The notes below the pieces were generated by a model. It made no database searches. It was given only the letters and a program-made list of their open reading frames with translations, and was not told the origin of the DNA. A stretch of 64,000 nt of DNA from an uncultured bacterium (lineage in GTDB: Bacteria > Bacillota > Clostridia > Oscillospirales > Ruminococcaceae), in assembly GCA_905214345.1 (NCBI GenBank), contig CAJMLV010000003.1, positions 1 to 64,000 on the forward strand, given 5' to 3'. The position numbers were made by a program, and so were the translations under genes. Below are positions 33,200 through 41,208 of the stretch, in pieces. Positions within the stretch are counted from its first letter, which is position 1; each line of letters begins with the position of its first letter.

Positions 33200-34234
33200 A
33201 TGCTGGCATACACCTATGCGGAACACGGCCGTTTTGAACTGCGGGACAAACCCCGCCCCACCCTGCAGGACCCCCGGGACGCCATCGTGCGGGTGACCTT
33301 GTCCAGCATCTGCACCAGCGACCTGCACATCAAGCACGGTTCGGTGCCCCGGGCGGTGCCGGGCATCACCGTGGGCCACGAGATGGTGGGCGTGGTGGAG
33401 GAAGTGGGCGCGGCGGTCACCACCGTGCGCCCCGGAGACCGGGTCACCGTGAATGTGGAGACCTTCTGCGGCGAGTGCTTCTTCTGCCGCAACGGCTGGG
33501 TGAACAACTGTACCGACCCCGACGGCGGCTGGGCCCTGGGCTGCCGCATCGACGGCGGCCAGGCGGAGTATGTGCGGGTGCCCCACGCCGACCAGGGGCT
33601 GGACCGCATCCCGGACAATGTCACCGACCGCCAGGCCCTGTTTGTGGGGGATATCCTGGCTACCGGCTACTGGGCGGCCAACATCGCCGAGATCCATAAA
33701 GGGGACACGGTGCTGATCCTGGGCGCCGGGCCCACCGGCCTGTGCACCCTGCAGTGCGTGCGGCTGCACGGACCCGGGCGGATCATCGTATGCGAGCAGG
33801 ACCCGGTGCGCCGGGAGTTCGTGCGCACCCATTACCCCGACGTGCTGGCCGTGCCGCCGGAAGGGCTGGAGGAATTCGTTCGGGCCAACAGCGGCCACGG
33901 CGGCGCCGACGCGGTGCTGGAAGTGGCCGGCACCGAGGATACCTTCCGCCTGGCCTGGGCCTGTGCCCGGCCCAACGCGGTGGTCACGGTGGTGGCCCTC
34001 TACGACCGGCCCCAGACCCTGCCGCTGCCGGATATGTACGGCAAGAATCTCACCTTCAAGACCGGCGGGGTGGACGGCTGCCACTGTAAGGAGACCCTGG
34101 ACCTCATCGCCGCAGGCAAAATCGACACCACTCCCCTCATCACCCACACCTTCCCCCTGCGGGAAATCGAAGCGGCCTACGACCTCTTCGAGAACCGGCG
34201 GGACAACGTCATCAAGGTGGCCATCGAAAGCTGA
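33200..34234 (+). CDS. Zinc-dependent alcohol dehydrogenase
   Basis: This 344-residue medium-chain dehydrogenase has the catalytic zinc Cys in SSICTSDLHI, the GHEMVGVVEEVG motif near residue 60, a structural-zinc Cys cluster (CGECFFCRNGWVNNC) and the nucleotide motif LGAGPTGL near 178. It oxidises an alcohol or polyol, or reduces the matching ketone, with NAD(P). The ATG at 33200 follows GGAAGGAG; the long upstream extension of the frame is non-coding. It is divergent from the flavoprotein operon with a private promoter and terminator. Confidence 0.92.
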   Translation: MLAYTYAEHGRFELRDKPRPTLQDPRDAIVRVTLSSICTSDLHIKHGSVPRAVPGITVGHEMVGVVEEVGAAVTTVRPGDRVTVNVETFCGECFFCRNGWVNNCTDPDGGWALGCRIDGGQAEYVRVPHADQGLDRIPDNVTDRQALFVGDILATGYWAANIAEIHKGDTVLILGAGPTGLCTLQCVRLHGPGRIIVCEQDPVRREFVRTHYPDVLAVPPEGLEEFVRANSGHGGADAVLEVAGTEDTFRLAWACARPNAVVTVVALYDRPQTLPLPDMYGKNLTFKTGGVDGCHCKETLDLIAAGKIDTTPLITHTFPLREIEAAYDLFENRRDNVIKVAIES

Positions 34235-34242
34235 ACCAGTCA

Positions 34243-34276
34243 AAAAGCCCCGGACCTGGGTGGTCCGGGGCTTTTC
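34243..34276 (+). terminator. Bidirectional terminator between alcohol dehydrogenase and MATE genes
   Basis: AAAAGCCCCGGACC pairs perfectly with GGTCCGGGGCTTTT (34243-34256 with 34262-34275). It carries T runs on both strands. Confidence 0.92.
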
Positions 34277-34285
34277 TGCGGAAAA

Positions 34286-35683
34286 TCAGGCTTTTTGTGC
34301 CGCTTCCATGGCGGAAAGTTCCGGCATGACGGTGCGGCGCATGGTCAGGTAGCAGGCCAGGCCGCCAATGACGTTGGAGATGGGTTCCGCCAGAAAGACG
34401 CCGTTGACCCCCAGCCCCGCCACATGGGGCAAAATCAGGGTCAGGGGCACCACGATGATGGCTTTGCGCAGCAGGGAGAAGAACACCGCCATTTTCGCCT
34501 TGTTCAGGGACTTGAAAACGCTCTGCCCCGAAAACTGGAAGGCCATCATCACGAACCCGAAGAAGTAGATGTGCAGCGAAGGCACCGCCGCCGCCAGCAG
34601 GTCGGGGTCGTGGTTGAAGATCTGGATAAAGAGGGAGGGGAACAGGGAGATCAGCCCCCAGATGAGCAGGGTGTAGGCAAAGCCCAGCTGGGTCATGAAC
34701 CGGATGGCCTTGCGCACCCGGGGCACGCTGCGGGCGCCGTAGTTGTAGCTGATGACAGGGGAAGCACCGTCGGACAGGGCCATCACCGGGGTCTGGGCGA
34801 TCTGCCGCACCGAGTTGATGACCGTCATCACGCTGATGTAGAGGTCCCCGCCGAAGGTGCGCAGGGTGGAGTTGCAGGCCACCTGCACCAGGCTGTCGGT
34901 GAAGGACATGACAAAGCTGGAAGTGCCCAAAGCGGCGATGCGGCGGATGCAGCCCCAGTCGGGGGTAAAACCCCGGAACCGCAGCCGCAGTTCGGTTCTG
35001 GCCCCGGTGAGGAACCGGGTCACCCACACCGCCGAAAGCCCCTGGCTGATGACGGTGGCGATGGCCGCGCCCCGGACCCCCAGTCCGCAGCCATAGATGA
35101 GGATGGGGTCCAGCACGATGTTCACCGCCGCCCCCAGCAGTACGGTGAGCATGCCGGTCTTGGCAAATCCCTGGCAGTTGATGTAGGGGTTCAGCCCCAG
35201 GGAGATCATCACAAACACGGTGCCCAGCATGTAGATGACCATGTAGGAGGCGGCGTAGGGGTAGGTCTCGTCGCTGGCCCCCAACAGGTAGAGGATGGGT
35301 TTGTGGAAGGCGATGCCCAGCCCGGTGAGCCCCAGCCCGCAGACCACCAGCATGAAGCAGGCGTTGGTCATGATGGAACAGGCCCGGTCATGGTCCCCCT
35401 GCCCCCGGGCGATGGAACACAGGGGCGAACCGCCCACCCCGAAGAGATTGGCGAAGGCGGTGACCAGGGTCACCACCGGGAAGCACAGCCCCAGCCCCGC
35501 CAGGGCCAGGGTGCCTTCCCCCGGCAATTTGCCGATGTAGATGCGGTCCACGATGTTGTATAGAAGGTTCAGCACCTGGGCCACCAGCATGGGGGCGGCC
35601 ACAGCCAGCACGCTGCGGCGCACGTCCCCGGCGGAAAAGTCCACCTGGCCGCCCCGGGCGGGGGATTGGGGTCGAAACTGCAT
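34286..35683 (-). CDS. MATE family efflux transporter
   Basis: This 465-residue protein has twelve predicted membrane helices in two homologous halves, each with the MATE pattern (first half APMLVAQVLNLLYNIVDRIYIG, second half around SFTDSLVQVACNSTLRTFGG). It exports cationic compounds in exchange for sodium or protons. The ATG at 35683 follows AGGAG. It is a single gene whose -10 is at 35742-35747. Length is normal for the family. Confidence 0.93.
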   Translation of the reverse strand: MQFRPQSPARGGQVDFSAGDVRRSVLAVAAPMLVAQVLNLLYNIVDRIYIGKLPGEGTLALAGLGLCFPVVTLVTAFANLFGVGGSPLCSIARGQGDHDRACSIMTNACFMLVVCGLGLTGLGIAFHKPILYLLGASDETYPYAASYMVIYMLGTVFVMISLGLNPYINCQGFAKTGMLTVLLGAAVNIVLDPILIYGCGLGVRGAAIATVISQGLSAVWVTRFLTGARTELRLRFRGFTPDWGCIRRIAALGTSSFVMSFTDSLVQVACNSTLRTFGGDLYISVMTVINSVRQIAQTPVMALSDGASPVISYNYGARSVPRVRKAIRFMTQLGFAYTLLIWGLISLFPSLFIQIFNHDPDLLAAAVPSLHIYFFGFVMMAFQFSGQSVFKSLNKAKMAVFFSLLRKAIIVVPLTLILPHVAGLGVNGVFLAEPISNVIGGLACYLTMRRTVMPELSAMEAAQKA

Positions 35684-35741
35684 GAAACGGGGTCATCTCC
35701 TCGGTTTTGTGTAAGACGTTGGCAAAGAAACGGTAAAAATC

Positions 35742-35747
35742 ATTATA
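35742..35747 (-). promoter_or_regulatory. -10 element upstream of the MATE gene
   Basis: Minus-strand TATAAT with a weak -35 (TCGCAA at 17 bp). No other promoter is seen for the MATE gene. Confidence 0.45.
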
Positions 35748-35893
35748 CCACACAACCGCTCCCTTTGCGAAGCCTCCCTTTTTTTGCCTATTCCGGCGGA
35801 TGCCCGCAGGGACCTTGTACCCGGAAAAAGGGGAAAACCAAAAGCAAAACGCCGCCCCATGGCAAGGGCGGCGCTTTGCGAGGGAAAGAACGA

Positions 35894-37276
35894 TCAATCC
35901 TGACCGGGGACCTGGGGCAGCATGGCAAAACTGGCTTCCAGCTCCTCGTCAGCGGGGATGGTGTCGGTCATCTGTCCGTTGTGGAACTTCTCATAGGCTA
36001 CCATGTCAAAGTAGCCGGTGCCGGTCAGGCCGAAGAGGATGGTCTTTTCCTCCCCGGTCTCCTTGCAGCGCAGGGCTTCGTCAATGGCCACCCGGATGGC
36101 GTGGCTGCTTTCGGGGGCGGGCAGGATGCCCTCCACCCGGGCGAACTCTTCGGCGGCTTCAAACACCTTGGTCTGTTCCACAGACACCGCTTCCATCAGG
36201 CCGTCGTGGTACAGCTGGGACAGCACCGAGCTCATGCCGTGGTACCGCAGGCCGCCCGCGTGGTTGGCCGAAGGAATGAAGTTGCTGCCCAGGGTGTACA
36301 TCTTGGCCAGAGGGCAGACCATGCCGGTGTCGCAGAAGTCGTAGGCGAACTTGCCCCGGGTGAAGCTGGGGCAGGAGGCGGGTTCCACCGCGATGAAACG
36401 GTAATCCCGTTCCCCCCGCAGCTTTTCGCCCATGAAGGGGGAGATCAGGCCGCCCAGGTTGCTGCCGCCGCCGGCGCAGCCGATGATGATGTCCGGCACC
36501 ACGCCGTATTTGTCCAGGGCGGTCTTGGCTTCCAGGCCGATGACGCTCTGGTGCAGCAGCACCTGGTTGAGCACGCTGCCCAGCACATACCGGTACCCGG
36601 GGGTGGTGGTGGCTTTTTCCACCGCTTCGCTGATGGCGCAGCCCAGGGACCCGGTGGTGCCGGGATGGGCGGCCAGGATGCGGCGGCCGACCTCGGTCTC
36701 GGTGGAGGGAGAAGGGGTCACCGAAGCGCCGTAGGTGCGCATGACCTCCCGGCGGAAGGGTTTCTGCTCATAGGAGCACTTGACCATATACACCTTGCAG
36801 TCCAGGCCCAGATAGGCGCAGGCCATGGAAAGGGCGGTGCCCCACTGCCCGGCGCCGGTCTCGGTGGTCACGCCCTTCAGGCCCTGCTGCTTGGCGTAGT
36901 AGGCCTGGGCGATGGCGCTGTTCAGCTTGTGGCTGCCGGAGGTGTTGTTGCCCTCGAATTTATAGTAGATCTTGGCGGGGGTGCCCAGCTTTTTCTCCAG
37001 GCAGTAGGCCCGTACCAGGGGCGCGGGGCGGTACATCTTGTAGAAATCCCGGATCTCGTCGGGAATGGGGATCTCCCGGGTGTCGTTGTCCAGTTCCTGG
37101 CGGATGAGTTCGTCGCAGAACACCGGGCGCAGGTCCTCGTATCCCATGGGCTGGCCGGTGGCAGGGTTCAGCAGCGGCGCGGGCTTGTTCTTCATGTCTG
37201 CCCGGACATTGTACCAGGTGCGGGGCAGTTCTTCTTCGGACAGGTAGATCTTGTAAGGGATTTTTTCTGCGGCCAT
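35894..37276 (-). CDS. trpB: TrpB-like tryptophan synthase beta subunit (TrpB2 type)
   Basis: This 460-residue PLP enzyme has the N-terminal extension typical of the TrpB2 subgroup (about 430-460 residues against about 400 for TrpB1). The PLP lysine lies in NNTSGSHKLNSA near residue 112 and the phosphate-binding loop is GCAGGGSNLGG. It joins serine and indole to form tryptophan. No trpA or other trp gene is adjacent, which is usual for TrpB2 and suggests indole salvage. The ATG at 37276 follows AAAGGAG. The frame continues upstream through the leader only by chance. Expression is governed by the tryptophan T-box at 37307-37630. Confidence 0.94.
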   Translation of the reverse strand: MAAEKIPYKIYLSEEELPRTWYNVRADMKNKPAPLLNPATGQPMGYEDLRPVFCDELIRQELDNDTREIPIPDEIRDFYKMYRPAPLVRAYCLEKKLGTPAKIYYKFEGNNTSGSHKLNSAIAQAYYAKQQGLKGVTTETGAGQWGTALSMACAYLGLDCKVYMVKCSYEQKPFRREVMRTYGASVTPSPSTETEVGRRILAAHPGTTGSLGCAISEAVEKATTTPGYRYVLGSVLNQVLLHQSVIGLEAKTALDKYGVVPDIIIGCAGGGSNLGGLISPFMGEKLRGERDYRFIAVEPASCPSFTRGKFAYDFCDTGMVCPLAKMYTLGSNFIPSANHAGGLRYHGMSSVLSQLYHDGLMEAVSVEQTKVFEAAEEFARVEGILPAPESSHAIRVAIDEALRCKETGEEKTILFGLTGTGYFDMVAYEKFHNGQMTDTIPADEELEASFAMLPQVPGQD

Positions 37277-37306
37277 GATACCGGCTCCTTTCTGTGCGCC
37301 CGGCGG

Positions 37307-37630
37307 GAAAAAACAAACGGCCTTTGTCCCACAGGGCATGTGTGAAAATACCCTTTGGGACAAAAGCCGGAAAGCTTCTGCGGTGCCACCCAAATTGACG
37401 AAGGAACCCTTCGCCCTCTCGTTCGCCGTGCCAACACACGCCGTTCCCTGTAACGGTGGAAATCCGTCGGGTCCTACTGGGGAATACACCCGTTCGGCCC
37501 GCCCTCGGCAGTCCATTCGGCAGGGGCGTTTCCGCCGCGATCCCACCACCCGCGGCTCTCTTGGGAAAACGTTTCCCTGCGTACTCTTCTGCGTCAACGG
37601 TTTTAGCTTCAACGATTTAACTCATTGAAT
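37307..37630 (-). promoter_or_regulatory. Tryptophan T-box riboswitch of trpB
   Basis: Read on the minus strand this leader has the parts of a T-box. AGAGTACG and GAGAGCC lie in Stem I, the specifier region is GAATGGACTGCC with TGG at 37515-37513, and the T-box sequence GGGTGGCACCGCAG lies at 37390-37377. A terminator stem follows (37357-37369 with 37318-37330, then a T-rich tract to 37307). Uncharged tRNA-Trp would pair with the specifier and the T-box and prevent termination, switching trpB on in tryptophan shortage. TGG matches the enzyme made. Confidence 0.92.
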
Positions 37631-37638
37631 TGCCAGTA

Positions 37639-37667
37639 AGTGTAGCAGAGCCCGGTGTCCTTGTCAA
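37639..37667 (-). promoter_or_regulatory. Promoter of the T-box/trpB unit
   Basis: Minus-strand TTGACA (37667-37662), 17 bp, TACACT (37644-37639), a near-consensus promoter placed just before the T-box. It begins four bases after the terminator of the upstream gene. Confidence 0.85.
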
Positions 37668-37670
37668 GAA

Positions 37671-37717
37671 AAATCCCGGAAGTTTGGCCTTTTGAACAAA
37701 GCGAAACTTCCGGGATT
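37671..37717 (-). terminator. Terminator of the EEP-family gene
   Basis: AATCCCGGAAGTTT pairs perfectly over 14 bp with its complement (37672-37685 with 37704-37717) around an 18-base loop. On the minus strand it runs into TTTTTC. Confidence 0.8.
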
Positions 37718-37755
37718 GTGGGAACTGCGCAGAAAATCGGTCTTCTTCAGGCCGT

Positions 37756-38865
37756 TCAGGCGGCAAGTTCAAAAGTCAGCAGCACCGGGTTGTGGTCGCT
37801 GAAAGCAAACCCGGTATCAATGTTTTGGGCGCTGGCCCGGACATTGTCGGACACCAGGAACCCGTCCACCACGGTGGTGTAGTTCACGCCGGGGGTGTAG
37901 GGGATGTCCGCCCCGCGGCAGGTGGGCACCTCAAAGCCGTTGTCCGCTTCCACAAAGGCAAAGTGGTCCGGCAGGTCGGTGTCATCCATGGTCTGCACCC
38001 AGCCGGGGAAAACCTGCTGGCTCTCAAAGGCGTGGGCGGTGCCGTACAAGGCGTGGTTGAAGTCGCCGCCCACGATGACATAGTTCCCCGCGGCGTACTC
38101 GTCGGCAATGACCTGGCACAGCAGTTCCAGCTGCCGGGCCCGGACGGTGCCGCCTTCGTCATAGGCGGACATGTGGCTGTGCACCACCACCAGCTGGCGG
38201 TCGGTGCCTTCCACCGGCAGATACAGCACGGTAAAGCAGCGGTCCAGGTCGGTGAACTTGATAAAGAAATCCTCGTCAATGGGATAGCTGCGGCGCACCG
38301 CCTTCTCCACCCGGTAGCGGGACAGGGTCCGCAGCCCGGCGGTGGTGTCCCCGTGGGGGTCGTTGAAGGGATAGAACAAAAATCCGCTGTGGAAGTTCTC
38401 CCCCCATACATGGGAATAGCCGGGGAAGGCTTCGGCCGTCAGTTCCCGCTGGTTCACCCGGTAGCTGCGGTGGGCGTTTTCGTCCACCTCCTGCAGCAGC
38501 ATCAGGTCGGCGTCCAGTTCCTGCAGGGTATCCAGGGCGGTTTGGGTGTTTTCCAGCACCGATTCCCGGCTCAGTGCCCGGCCGTGCAGACCCTGGGTGG
38601 GGGTGCCGTCCAGCATCTCGCCGGTGTCCATAAAGAAGGAATAGTCCGGCCCGTAAGCACCGAACCCCATGTTACAGCTCACAGCGGTGTAAGGGGTGCC
38701 CGTGGTGAGCAGGGCATCCTGGGGGCGGGCCACTTCCAGGACCGTCCCGTCCTCAATGCGATAGTATTGCAGCTGCAGGTATCCCACATATCCCGCCAGG
38801 ACCAGCACCGCCAGCCCCAGCACCACGGCCAGTACCACCCCGGCGCGTTTCAAGGTCTTTTTCAT
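37756..38865 (-). CDS. Endonuclease/exonuclease/phosphatase family protein, membrane-anchored
   Basis: This 369-residue protein has one N-terminal membrane helix (about residues 8-32) and an extracytoplasmic EEP/DNase-I-like domain. Catalytic motifs are recognisable: LLQEVDENAHRS (Glu for metal), VVVHSHMSA, IVGGDFNHA (the GDFN motif) and the final FSDHNPVLL (the SDH motif). It could cleave nucleic acid, sphingolipid-type head groups or inositol phosphates; the substrate is unknown. Two tandem ATG codons occur; the second (38865) is better spaced from GGAGG. A strong intrinsic terminator sits immediately upstream of this ribosome site, suggesting attenuation. Confidence 0.85.
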   Translation of the reverse strand: MKKTLKRAGVVLAVVLGLAVLVLAGYVGYLQLQYYRIEDGTVLEVARPQDALLTTGTPYTAVSCNMGFGAYGPDYSFFMDTGEMLDGTPTQGLHGRALSRESVLENTQTALDTLQELDADLMLLQEVDENAHRSYRVNQRELTAEAFPGYSHVWGENFHSGFLFYPFNDPHGDTTAGLRTLSRYRVEKAVRRSYPIDEDFFIKFTDLDRCFTVLYLPVEGTDRQLVVVHSHMSAYDEGGTVRARQLELLCQVIADEYAAGNYVIVGGDFNHALYGTAHAFESQQVFPGWVQTMDDTDLPDHFAFVEADNGFEVPTCRGADIPYTPGVNYTTVVDGFLVSDNVRASAQNIDTGFAFSDHNPVLLTFELAA

Positions 38866-38882
38866 CATACCCTCCGTTCCCG

Positions 38883-38925
38883 AAAAAAAGAGCAGCACGT
38901 TCCCCTTGGGGGTTCGTGCTGCTCT
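38883..38925 (-). terminator. Terminator abutting the ribosome site of the EEP gene
   Basis: AGAGCAGCACG pairs perfectly with CGTGCTGCTCT (38889-38899 with 38915-38925), with an inner CCCC/GGGG stem, followed on the minus strand by TTTTTTT. The T run ends about 14 bases before the EEP start codon. It either ends readthrough from the two-component operon or acts as an attenuator for the EEP gene. Confidence 0.85.
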
Positions 38926-38948
38926 CTGTTTCTCAAACACTTTCCTCT

Positions 38949-38954
38949 ATCATA
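38949..38954 (-). promoter_or_regulatory. Possible -10 of the EEP gene
   Basis: Minus-strand TATGAT lies upstream of the terminator at 38883-38925, so transcripts from it would have to read through that terminator. The -35 is poor. Confidence 0.35.
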
Positions 38955-39108
38955 CCGGAAAAAGCGCGCCGCCGCTATACGCAGAACACCTAAAAAATCC
39001 GGCGTTTCCTTGGGCGGTTCGCCGGGGCGCACCCGCGGTTTCCCCGGGAAAAGGGTGCCGGGTCCAACCGGAAGGACTTGTGGATGGAAAACCGGAAAGC
39101 CCGGCCCG

Positions 39109-40410
39109 TCAGGACTCCCGCAGCTCCACCGTGAAGGTGGCACCGCCGCCCGGGGTATCCCCCAGGGTCAGGGCGGCCCCCAGCAGGCGGGCCAGTTCCC
39201 GGGCCACACTCAGACCCAGGCCGAAATTCTGCTTGTGGGTACGGCTGTCATCTCCCCGGTAAAACCGCAGAAATACCTGCTCCTTGCACTCGTCGGGGAT
39301 GCCGGGTCCGTGGTCCTCCACCACAAACCGTACCACCGGCCGCCGCCCGGCCTCCCGGTGCAGGGCCAGGGTCACCGGGGTACCCGGCGGAGTGTGGTCC
39401 AGGGCATTCTGCAGCAGAATGGACAGCAGCTGGGTCAGCCGCGGGGCGTCGGTGGTCAGGGGCGGCACCGGGGATTCGGGCAGGTCCAGGGTCAGGGGAT
39501 GGTCTTTCCCCCGGGCCAGCAGGTAAAACTGTTCGTATAGTTCGATGCACAGGGTATCCGGGGCCACCGGCCCGGGATGCACCGCCAGCGCTCCCGCCTC
39601 CCCGGCGGCCAGCACCAGCAGGTCGTCGGTGAGCAGGGCCAGACGGTCGGCCTCCCGCCGGGCTGCAGCCAGAAAGGCTCCCTGCTGCCCGGGGTCCGCA
39701 TGTCCGGCAGCGTCCAGGCTGGCCTTGATGACCGCCAGGGGGCTGCGCAGTTCATGCCCCGCCGCCGCAATGAACTCGTTCTGCCGCTGCCAGGCCCGGC
39801 GCACCGGATGCAGCATCCGCCCGGCCAGCAGCCAGCCCGCCCCGGTCAGCAGCCCGGTCCCCGCCAGCCACAGCACGGCCAGAAACACCGCCGGACCCAC
39901 GCCGAAGGCTAGCCCGGCGGGCTGCAGCAGCATCAGTTCCAGCCGGTCGGTTCCGCCCCGGGGCAGCACCGCCGCCGCCCCCCGCCAGGAGGTTCCGGTA
40001 TCATCGGTGAGGGTGAAGGTCACAAACTGGTACAGGGAACTGCCGTCCTCTCCGGTGCGGGCGGCGTCCAGACCGGCGGATGCCGCCTGGGCGGCGGCCT
40101 GTTCCAGCAGGGCGGCGGTTTCCGGCACCTGCCGGTTCTGCCGGGAAAACCGGGTGAGGCTGCCGTTGTCGGTCAGGTCCAGGATGCCCCCCGCCGCCTG
40201 CTGCCGCTGGGCCAGCCAGCTGTCTTTTACCGAGGCGGCCTCGGTCAGGCTGTCACACAGGTTCTGGGCGGTGTGGACAAACAGGGTGTCCGCCGCTTCC
40301 TGCTGCTGCCGGTGGTACAGCCAGGCCCCGGCCCCCAGGGCGGCGGTGAGCACCGGCAGGGTGAGCAGCACGAACAGCAGAGCCAGGCGGCGGCGCAGGG
40401 CGCTCAGCAT
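39109..40410 (-). CDS. Sensor histidine kinase
   Basis: This 433-residue membrane kinase has a transmembrane helix near residues 8-28, an extracytoplasmic sensor of about 130 residues, a second helix near 165-190, then HisKA with AAGHELRSPLAVI and HATPase with LLQNALDHTP (N box), DHGPGIP (G1) and FGLGLSVARELA (G2). It phosphorylates the OmpR-type regulator encoded upstream; the genes overlap by 7 bases (ATGCTGA). The ATG at 40410 is inferred from this overlap. The signal sensed is unknown. Confidence 0.92.
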   Translation of the reverse strand: MLSALRRRLALLFVLLTLPVLTAALGAGAWLYHRQQQEAADTLFVHTAQNLCDSLTEAASVKDSWLAQRQQAAGGILDLTDNGSLTRFSRQNRQVPETAALLEQAAAQAASAGLDAARTGEDGSSLYQFVTFTLTDDTGTSWRGAAAVLPRGGTDRLELMLLQPAGLAFGVGPAVFLAVLWLAGTGLLTGAGWLLAGRMLHPVRRAWQRQNEFIAAAGHELRSPLAVIKASLDAAGHADPGQQGAFLAAARREADRLALLTDDLLVLAAGEAGALAVHPGPVAPDTLCIELYEQFYLLARGKDHPLTLDLPESPVPPLTTDAPRLTQLLSILLQNALDHTPPGTPVTLALHREAGRRPVVRFVVEDHGPGIPDECKEQVFLRFYRGDDSRTHKQNFGLGLSVARELARLLGAALTLGDTPGGGATFTVELRES

Positions 40411-41072
40411 GGGGCCACCTCCAGCCGGTAGCCGCTGCCCCGCACCGTCACCACCCGGGCGCGGCTGCCCACCCCGGCCAGCCGACGCCGCACAAAGTGG
40501 ATGTAGCAGTCCAGGTTGGCTTCCTCCACTTCGGCCAACGGCCCCCACACCCGGGCCAGCAGCACGCTGCGGGCCTGCAGCCGTCCGGGAGCCCGCAGCA
40601 GGGCTTCCAGCAGGTCACATTCCTTGCGGGAGAGCACCGCGCTGCCCGCCGGCCCGGTGAGGGTCAGTTCCCCGGTGTCCAGCCGCAGGTCTCCCGCCGT
40701 CAGGGCTGCGGTGCCGCCGCTGCGCCGCAGCAAAGCCCGCAGCCGGGCCAGCAGAACGGAGGTGTCAAAGGGTTTGGCCAGATAATCGTCCGCCCCCGCG
40801 TCCAGCCCGTCCACCGTGTCCCCGGCGCCGGCCAGGGCGGTGAGCAGCAGCACCGGAGTGGTCACCCCCTGGGCCCGGGCCGCCCGCAGCAGGGTCAGTC
40901 CGTCCAGGCCGGGGAGCATCCGGTCCAGGATGCACAGGTCATATCCGCCGCTGACCAGCAGGGAAAGCCCCTCCGGTCCGGTGTGGCAGAAATCCGCCTT
41001 GCCCAGCCCGGCCAGCGCCGGGGCCAGGGCGGCACACAGGGCGGTATCGTCCTCGATGAGCAGAATGTGCAT
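40404..41072 (-). CDS. OmpR family response regulator
   Basis: This 222-residue regulator has a receiver domain with acidic pair E7-D9, phospho-acceptor Asp50 (LCILDRMLPG) and Lys in LAKPFD near residue 98, then an OmpR-type winged helix (about 125-220). The ATG at 41072 follows AAAGGAGG. It is the first gene of the two-component operon and diverges from a lipoprotein gene. The intergenic region carries repeated CTTGAAAA/TTTCAAGG boxes that probably bind this regulator and control both directions. Confidence 0.93.
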   Translation of the reverse strand: MHILLIEDDTALCAALAPALAGLGKADFCHTGPEGLSLLVSGGYDLCILDRMLPGLDGLTLLRAARAQGVTTPVLLLTALAGAGDTVDGLDAGADDYLAKPFDTSVLLARLRALLRRSGGTAALTAGDLRLDTGELTLTGPAGSAVLSRKECDLLEALLRAPGRLQARSVLLARVWGPLAEVEEANLDCYIHFVRRRLAGVGSRARVVTVRGSGYRLEVAPC

Positions 41073-41095
41073 GACAGACCCCCTCCTTTCTTTTC

Positions 41096-41176
41096 AGTAT
41101 ACCAGATTTGTCTTGAAAAGACCTTGAAAAACTTTTGCTTTCTTTCAAGGACAAATCAAGGCAGGCGGGGTAAAAT
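41096..41176. promoter_or_regulatory. Divergent promoters with response-regulator repeats
   Basis: Tandem 11-base repeats CTTGAAAAGAC and CTTGAAAAACT (41112-41133) are mirrored by TTTCAAGG (41143-41150) and ATCAAGG (41155-41161). The regulator promoter has -10 TATACT (minus, 41101-41096) with no normal -35. The lipoprotein promoter has AGGACA, 17 bp, TAAAAT (41148-41176). Helical-phase direct repeats in place of a -35 are typical of OmpR-type activation. Confidence 0.65.
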
Positions 41177-41208
41177 GAAAGCACAGAAACCGAAAAGGAG
41201 GAATCGCC

